From Chamaecrista fasciculata (lineage: Eukaryota; Streptophyta; Magnoliopsida; Fabales; Fabaceae), in assembly GCA_003254925.1 (NCBI GenBank), contig QANZ01051397.1:7827-71826 (forward strand): 64,000 nucleotides of DNA, read 5' to 3'. A program made the position numbers and the translations under genes. Shown here in pieces: positions 56,230-64,000 of the stretch (position 1 is the first letter of the stretch; each line of letters begins with the position of its first letter). The notes under the pieces are model-generated. The model was given only the letters and a program-made list of their open reading frames with translations. It did not search any database and was not told the DNA's origin.

Positions 56230-59200
56230 ATGCATGGGTGTAACCTAGGATCTGCTCTCCTTGTAAATGCTGACGTTGATTCCATGGGCGGAGCTGTTGA
56301 TGGCGGAGTTGGAACGGGTTTGAAAACCTCTCCGCGCCGAGCAGCAATCGAGAAAGCTCAAGCAGAGCTCAGGTGATGAGAGTGTCCTTTATATAGTTCA
56401 TTCTTTGTTTGATTTGAGTATTAATTTATTCTAATGAACAAAGAATAACTAATGAATATTGATTACAGACAGGAGTATGATGTTCGTGAGGAAAGAAGAA
56501 GGGAGCTAGAATTTCTTGAAAAGGTATGTGGTTTTTGATCCTTTGAGCTCAACGTTTCTAATTTTTTTTTAGTAAATGATGATTACTTGTATCTTTTAAG
56601 TTCAGGGTGGGAACCCTCTGGACTTTAAGATTGGGAATGCTGCTTCAGTTAGTGTCCAGTCTACTTCATTCACTGATCAACATCATGAGCAATTTGTGAC
56701 CAGGTTAGCTGTACCCTTTTTTCTTGTACTTTGCCTTGTTCTGCTACTTGTTTTATGAATCTCTTCTGTTTATAATTAGTATATTGATTCTCCATTGCGT
56801 CTTTCTCTTGACCTCTCTTTCTTACTGTGATCTCAGTGAAGCAAAAGGTAGTTTTGTATTGACTGCTTCCCCTCATGGTGACTCGGTTGACAGCAGTGCC
56901 AGACCAGGGGCTCCTTCAGTTAGTGAACCTAATACTGCTGATAATCTCTTGCTTTTTGATGGTCAGAGTGAGTTACCTGAAGGTAAAAGGAGGTCTCTAC
57001 ATTCAAATAGAAGGAATTATATTGCTCCATCAGAACAGTCTTCTCAAATTGATGGGAACCAAAATGCTAAGGAATCAGAAGATTCTGCTATTTTCCGTCC
57101 ATATGCTCGAAGAAATAGGTCTAGACCAAATCATGGTCTTCGGGGGGGCTCAAGGGATGCGAAAGGGTCACTATCTGAGGCAAACAACCAAAAGGACCAT
57201 AACATGCATTCTGTTTCTAAGCCAAAGACTGCTGCAAGTTTAAATGGTGATATAGTTGCTAAAGATCTAACATCTACTATACCATTGAGTGCTGGACTGG
57301 ATGGCGTGCAAGCTCATCAAGCAATTAGTGGCAGTACCAATCTTGAAGAAAATGTGAATATTCCGATCAAGAGAAATTTAAAGGAAGATAAATGGCCTCT
57401 ACCTTCTCAAGGAGATACTGTACAAAACTCAGTTGCCATGGCTTCAGTGGAGGTTGATGTGGTTGAAGCTAGGGTACCCACAGTTTCAGCTGATCTAGAG
57501 CCTCCGCCTTTTACAGATGTTACGAAATTATCTGGTCTGTCAAATGGCTTTGCCAACATAAAAATAGACAGTAAAAGTGTATTAGGTGTGAAGAATTTTG
57601 ATTCAGTGTCCTCCTGCACTCAATCTAGCCTAGGTAAGGATGTAAATAATAATAGTGATATGTGTACTAATACAGAAAATGTTGATGCTAATGGAAACAC
57701 TATGGAACAAACAGCAGTATTTGAGAAAAAACTAAATTTGACTTGTGAAGTTCTAAAAGAAAAGAATAAGACTAGGACTGGTGAAAGTGGTTCTACTGTC
57801 AACTATGATCATGATGCTGGCTGTCAAAACCATTCTGAGCTTATTAATGTGGTCAAGGGTGAGAAAGATGTGCATATTTGCAGTTCTTCTATGCAAAATA
57901 AGGTGAATGATTCTTGCAAAAGTGAGGGAGGGCAGCAGAATGTCAATACTATGTCAAAAACTGATAAAGAAAGTGATGTCTTGGTTGATCATTGCTACTA
58001 TAATAAAGAGAACAGCTGTGAAAGTGTTCAGGATGCAATTGATGTGTCAATTTCCGAACCTCAGTCTGCTCCAGCAGAAACTGTGAAGACCATCCTGGCT
58101 GAAAAGGTTGTTACTGCTGCTGCCACTGATGGTCGACCATGTTCAGGTCACTTAAAGATGGCTGACAAGGCTAATGAAAATTCTATTTTGGAAGAGGCAC
58201 GAATTATAGAGGTCCTCCTTTTTGTTTCATTTCTGTGTTTGATGCTCTTTTTATTTGTCAAAATTTGGAAGATAATTAATTTTGTTCTGTATAAGCAATG
58301 AAGTTCTGACTTGATATGATAAATAGGCCAAGCGGAAGAGGATTGCAGAGTTATCTATTCGAACTTTACCCCCTGAGAACCACAGAAAAATTCGCTGGGG
58401 TTTCGTCCTTGAGGAAATGGCTTGGTTGGCTAATGATTTTGCACAGGTTTAATTTTTATGACCTGCTAGAGACTCCCTGCTATCTCTCCTTTCATGTATT
58501 AGAGTCTTTGACATTTATGGACTAGCATTATTGAAATCTTTTATGTTTCATTATTGAATGTTTGCAGGAGCGACTTTGGAAGATAACTGCTGCTGCTCAA
58601 TTGTGTCATCGGGCTGCTTTTACATCTCGGTTAAGATTGCGAAAAGAAAATAAAGATTGGGGCTTGAAAATTTTGGCTCATAGCATGGCAAAGTCTGTCA
58701 TGCAGTTTTGGCACACAGTTGAGCTCCTTGTTGACAATGATGATCCATGCTTTAACCATGCTGGAGGTTCTGTTGAATCTGGGAATGTTGATGCAAATGA
58801 AGCTTCTTGGGACAAGAGAAGAAATTCCGACATGATGGTGGTTGTTTACTTGTCCCTTTAATACTATCCATTGGAGGGTGAAAAAAAACAAGAAAAGAGC
58901 GTATTTTTTGGGCCTTTTCTATCTATTATTACTTAGGTTAATATGGTGATGAAACACTGTTATATAATTTTTTTTCTTTATTTATTTAGCTTCTGTCTAA
59001 AAGGTGAAAGCCATTCATTTGAGAGTTAAAAGATGTTATTTCAAGCTTCTCATCAATAGCATGTAGTTGGCAATTAGTACCTGTGTTTCTTTCGTATGTT
59101 GATATAGGAACTAAAATAATTTTCAAAATTGTCTGAATCTTGTTATATGTGATGAAATTAGTTGTTTATAAAACTGATGCTATAATCTTCGGTTTATCAG

Positions 59201-62200
59201 GAGACAAGCAAAGACTTCGGGGGACAATATCACAGAAAAAATGTGGCAGTCAAATTGCAAGAATATGCATTGAGATTTTTGAAGTATAACGGCTCTCATG
59301 GAATATCCTCTCAAACAGAAGCGCTAACAACACCTGATAGGATATCTGACTCGTGCAATGGGGACATGTCATGGGAGGAGCTTCTTACTGAAGTATGGGC
59401 CAAGTTACCTTATAAGTATTTGGTTAGCATATTAATTTTGATGTTAGTGACCCATCTCTCTTTCTCTCTCTCTCTTTCAATGACATGTTTATTTGCACTG
59501 ACATGTTAGTTTTATCAAATGTTGTAGTTGAAATTCCTTTGGATAAGGCTGCTTCATGTATTAGATGACTTAGTAGATCAATTAGGTGGATTCTTGTTTT
59601 GGTGACTTATTCATTATCAATGGTTGTAAATGAGTAACACTTGTCCATTATATATTTTGGATTGACAGGAAAATCTTTTCTATACCATTCCTCCTGCGGC
59701 AACTGATGCATACAGAAAATCTGTTGAATCTCATTTTCTACAGTTTGAGGTAAAATTATGATCATAAATTTTCCATTTACTACCTTTTTCTGCTCCTCGA
59801 TGGTATAGTCTAGACTCTAGAGAGGCTTTGGGAATGACATTTTAATCATGTTGGTGAAAGATATTAGCTCTAGGAGATCTTTTTTGGCAACCTCCTTTTT
59901 ATTCTCTTGTATTATCAGCATGATTGTTTCTAATAATTGTTCAGCTTTTTTATTTCTGTTATTGGTACTAATAAATTTATATTTTCCAGAAAACTGGGAG
60001 TGGCATTCAAGAGGAAGTTGAGACATCTTTCTATGATACAGCAGCAGGTAATGTTGGCATTTTATATATTTAATGTGCTGAAATTGTTGATCTGTGATAA
60101 ACTGAGTTCTGACTGTTTCCTGTTTTTATTTAAAATAGAATTTGGGTCTGGAGAGATTGTGTATGATGAGGATGAAGGAGAGACCAGCACTTATCACTTG
60201 CATGGAGTCTATGAGGGCATCAAATCATCAAAATCTTCACAGAAAAAACACACAAACTTAATAAAGCATGCTAAAAAGTCCTCTGATGTTGGGGCTGATT
60301 TGCCTTATGTACACTATACAACTGGAACTCAGCCGGCTATGCTATTTGGAAGAAGGCCCGGTAATTTAAATGTTGGGCCGGTACCAACAAAACGAAAACG
60401 CAAGCGTATGGCTTCTAGGCAGAGAGTTGTAAGTCCTTTCATGATCACTGGGACAATGCAGGTTGAAGCTAAAACTGATGCTTCAAGTGGAGATACTGGT
60501 TCCTTTCAGGATGACCAGAGTACTTTACATGGCGGTTCGCAGATCCAGAAAAGTTTGGAGGTGGACTCAGTTGGAGACTTTGAAAGGCAGTTGCCTTATG
60601 ATTGCACAGAAACATCTGTCAAAGTGAAGAAAAAGAAGGTAAAGAATCTAATAATTATCATTTTCGTATTTAATCTATCTCCAAGGTGCATATATTTTTA
60701 GATGTGCGTGGACATTTATTTTTGTATTTGTACTCCAGCTTTAGTTTATTAACTAGTATATCTGCAGGTTTCTGCATATGATCAGAGATGGCAGCTGGAT
60801 TCTATTGTTCTAAATGAACAGGTAATTCTTTAATCTTTAATAAATTTTCTGTGCTGCAATATTTATCTTCCCCTTTGGTGGGTGATGTAAGTGAACTAGA
60901 ACGTTTGGCTTTGTGCTAGTTTGACATTAAGTATGTTATTGCAAAAGCACGAGGCTCTATTTTGGCAAGATTCTTGCTTTATTTGTCATTTTCCACCTGT
61001 TGAATGTTTGACACTATAATGTGAAGCTAATATTGTAAGTTTTTGGAGGTAAAATTGATTGGACAGATTAGTTTTTGCCTTAGCCTCGTGTGTTGTGTGC
61101 TGACCCAACTAGAATTATTGATGTTGGTTTTGTACAATAGGTTTAGTGCTGAACTTTGAATAGATTGTTTAAACGGTGATTTTGACCTATCCATTCAATT
61201 TTAATTTAAGTGTCTGAATTTCACTACTTTATTCCATAAGAAAAGCTTACTTTCGTAATTGGTTCTGATGTTAGAGAATGATTACTATTTGCTAAAAACT
61301 GAGCATCCCTTTCTTTTAGTTTTTTGTTGGGGGGGGGGGNNNNNNNNNNNNNNNNNNNNNNNNNNNNNNNNNNNNNNNNNNNNNNNNNNNNNNNNNNNNN
61401 NNNNNNNNNNNNAATTTTTTTTTTTTTTTTACAATATCTGGATGTACTATTAGAAAGAAAAGAGATAACGTACAATAAGGTGGGACTGAGAAGTCCTTCA
61501 AAATTATAGATTTAAAACACTTTTTTTAAAAACAATTGTCAACAATATATTAAAGGTGGTCAATCACTGTGTACATGTCTTTGCATTTTCATTTTAAGAC
61601 CTTTTCTTTTTGATCCAATATTCTCTCTACTGACTTTTGAGTTTCCATTAATATTTTCTCAATTCTAAATTAGTTATCATGTGGTGTCTTCACAATGCAG
61701 AGGGATCTTTCAAAGAAGAGAATGGATAGTCATCATCTTGAATCTAATGGAAGCAGTGGTAAAACACTTAGTTATCTGCTAAAGTATAAAAATTTCTAGA
61801 GTATTATAATTACTATTCTGTGCTTTACACAATTATATGTCCTGTTTTGAAGGTCTGTATAAACAACATAGTGCCAAGAAGCCAAAGATAACGAAGCAAT
61901 CATTTGACAATACTTTTGACAACATTAGTCCAATGACTAACTCTATTCCTTCCCCGGCAGCATCACAAATGAGTAACATGTCCAATCTTGGTAAATCCAT
62001 AAAAATCATAAGTGGGCGAGATCGGGGCCGCAAAGCGAAAAATTTGAAGGTAATTTTGGTGTGAGCTTAGATGGTCGTATGCTAACTTGTCTTTCTATGA
62101 CTTCACTGAATGTTTTGTTTATTTCTAATATAGATATCTGCTGGACAGCCAGGTTCTGGAGGTCTTTGGTCATTATTCGAAGACCAGGTTATTTGTAGTT

Positions 62201-63784
62201 TCTCTGCTATCTTACACTTTTCCTTATGTCCTGTTCGGTACAAGTATTCTAACTTCTATTGCGATGACTAGGATAAAAGGCTTACCTTCTTCATTCCCCT
62301 TGTTGCAGGCCCTTGTTGTCCTGGTACATGATTTGGGTCCAAATTGGGAGCTTATAAGTGACGCGATCAACAGTGCTCTTCATTACAGGGTACTGATATA
62401 TGAATAGACTTATTTGTTGAAATAAAACTCCAGGAATTTTTGTTTTTCTGAACTTTTTTTTGTGGATAAATTAGAAGATAAATACAGAGTAAGTTATTTA
62501 TTTAGTGTGATCAAAGTTGTCAAGATCGAGATCTTATTTGAGATTGAAATAGGTACAAGATAGATTGAATCTTAAGATCGGGTCGTGAATTGTAAGATGT
62601 TACTATTTTTAAAAAATTAATATCTATATATATATATAAAGTAGCATAATATATTAAATGTAGAAAACAAATATATCTAAATATCAGGTTTATCCATATA
62701 GTAATTATCATTATCTTCCATGACACCGTTTCCTACATTATGATAAATCTCAAAAACATAAATAATGCCTATAGGTTTAATATTTTTCACTTGTTGAACT
62801 TCAAATATATTATCTTGTACTTTTCTACCCTTGTCTTCACCTTCTATTAATCAATCATAAGGAAAAATGTCTTTCTAGTTAAACTCAAACTTTCTTATAT
62901 TTGTAGCATTTTAATCATTCAGTTTCTCATTACATATCATAAGGACTAAGTCATTAATCTTTATTTGGTGCAAACAATTCCTTATATTAAAAAATACATA
63001 GCATTGATCCTACGATGCAAAATCGCTATCCTATTATAATCCTACCAAAAAATGATCATGTATAAGATCAGGAAAGAAAATTGCAATTGCTTGCAAGGCA
63101 AGTGATCTTAACAACACTGAGTGTGATACTCTATTGCCTATTGAAAATATTCATCTTAAAATGTCAACTCTCACCATTTTCTCCTCATCTGGAACCTAAA
63201 AGATAGGCAGCCATACATACCCTTTGGGAACAAGATTTTAGCAATTGTGAAACTGATGTTGAATATGCCATCAGGTTGAAACTGGAAAGGACCTGTCTGA
63301 TGCTGTATTCATTTGGAAACTGTTTACTCTCGTATTATTTTTTTTCAATTCTATTTGGATTTGATTATTTTGGTTGTAATGGATTCTTTGCTGACGACAT
63401 ATAGTCTTGTGGCATTTCTAGAGTTTCTTTCGGAAGCCAAAAGAATGCAAGGACCGTCATAAGATCTTAATGGATAGAAATGCAGGCGATGGTGTAGATA
63501 GTGCTGAAGATTCAGGGTCTTCTCAGTCTTATCCATCTACGCTTCCTGGAATTCCAAAGGCAGGAGTCCTTGATCAAAATTTCATTATTTATTTCTTAAA
63601 TTTATAGACAATGATGAAATTGTATCTATTGGCCTAAGCTTTGAGGTTTCATTGTTTAATTTAGCAGGGCAGTGCCAGGCAGTTGTTTCAACGATTGCAA
63701 GGCCCTATGGAGGAGGACACCATCAAGTCTCATTTTGAGAAAATTATTAAGATAGGACCGAAGCAACATTGCCACAGGAATCAG
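56230..63784 (+). CDS. EAF1: EAF1-type NuA4 scaffold with HSA and SANT domains (5' part, 17 exons; continues past window)
   Basis: Chromatin-modification protein EAF1, platform subunit of the NuA4 histone acetyltransferase (plant EAF1A/EAF1B); nuclear. Exons: 56230-56372, 56469-56523, 56606-56703, 56837-58211, 58327-58446, 58568-58837, 59201-59392, 59669-59749, 59990-60047, 60139-60638, 60768-60821, 61701-61758, 61853-62049, 62134-62187, 62309-62389, 63422-63559, 63668-63784; all phases agree, 1,197 residues so far. The N-terminus (SPRRAAIEKAQAELRQEYDV) is the conserved plant EAF1 start. The HSA domain, which binds actin-related proteins, spans about 575-655 (IRWGFVLEEMAWLANDFAQ). A basic stretch near 880 (KRKRKRMASRQR) may be a nuclear signal. 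The SANT/Myb domain is at about 1086-1145 (GPNWELISDAIN, KECKDRHKILMD). The donor after 63559 is GC, not GT. The long Gln-rich C-terminus lies beyond the window. The N gap is in intron 11. Confidence 0.93.
61323..61424. other. Assembly gap between a G-run and a T-run
   Basis: A run of G (about 61329-61339) is followed by a block of N (61340-61412) and then T-rich sequence. It lies in an EAF1 intron (60822-61700), so no exon appears to be lost. Frames drawn across it are meaningless. Confidence 0.95.
62390..63421. other. Long EAF1 intron with probable repeat insertion
   Basis: 1.03 kb between the two SANT-encoding exons. 62515-62720 (TTGTCAAGATCGAGATCTTA and following) has the look of an inserted AT-rich MITE, but no clear ends were found. 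No exon missed here: the SANT reading frame is continuous across it. Confidence 0.4.
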
Positions 63785-64000
63785 GTTTGAACCCAAAGCG
63801 TTATGTCAATTGTATTTATGATCAACTAGTTCCATGATCTTGAGTTTTGTTTTCTCCTTGCTACATTTCTAACTATTTCTCATTTTATGTATGATTTTTC
63901 TGAATATTCTTCTAACCCTGTTGCACCTTTTGAGTTTTGATTTATATTTTAAATCATTAGAATGCAAGTGTGGCTCTATTAGTTCAGGCTTTGGGCTTTC

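Noticed and set aside
61224..61509. Frames crossing the N block
   Set aside because: They read through unknown bases and lie within an EAF1 intron.
63961..64000. Next EAF1 exon after an AG at 63959-63960
   Set aside because: The frame (NASVALLVQ) does not resemble the EAF1 sequence expected after this point; more likely intron continuing past the window.

Overview
This is plant nuclear DNA, most likely from a eudicot. It is AT-rich, its genes have many GT-AG introns, and the recognisable proteins are plant families (PAP15-type purple acid phosphatase, NRPB9, EAF1, LOB-domain and CC-NBS-LRR remnants). The intergenic DNA is crowded with foldback MITEs, hAT-type MITEs, tRNA-derived SINEs, LINE tails and solo LTRs. 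The species cannot be fixed from the sequence. There are three single-N positions (12131, 27578, 47673) and one N gap in 61340-61412.

Layout. 1-2400: candidate Helitron end, then a 5'-truncated LINE nested in an older foldback MITE. 2613-6382: complete seven-exon purple acid phosphatase gene (+). 7695-8807: single-exon RING-HC E3 ligase gene (-), whose leader region is duplicated at 9352-9853; a 350-bp hAT MITE interrupts the second copy. 13307-15986: complete four-exon RNA polymerase subunit gene NRPB9 (+). 17534-26890 (-): the most unusual locus, a gene-like array of 17 tandem exon units, 15 of them intact. Each intact unit encodes one complete transposase-associated domain of the CACTA-transposase type and is bounded by phase-0 splice sites; no transposase catalytic domain is nearby. 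28303-30152: SERF/4F5 small protein gene (+) with a U12-type AT-AC first intron. 32856-33259: a two-exon 96-residue gene of unknown function. 33476-34165: a broken SERF copy cut by a LINE fragment. 34693-37098: a 2.4-kb Mutator-like non-autonomous element with nested insertions. 38265-40810 (-): LRR part of a disease-resistance gene, pseudogenised, with a solo LTR in an intron. 44709-46545: a foldback element enclosing a LOB-domain gene fragment (Pack-type candidate). 46.5-56 kb: mostly MITEs and AT-rich DNA. 56230 to the window end (+): EAF1 (HSA/SANT subunit of the NuA4 acetyltransferase), first 17 coding exons, cut by the window edge.

The genes form no operon or pathway; they are independent loci separated by transposon-rich DNA. 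NRPB9 and EAF1 belong to basic transcription and chromatin machinery, the phosphatase to phosphate scavenging, and the RING protein to ubiquitylation. The tandem transposase-associated-domain gene is the best candidate for something undescribed. All exon boundaries come from reading splice sites and protein family resemblance by eye; no alignment or transcript data were available.
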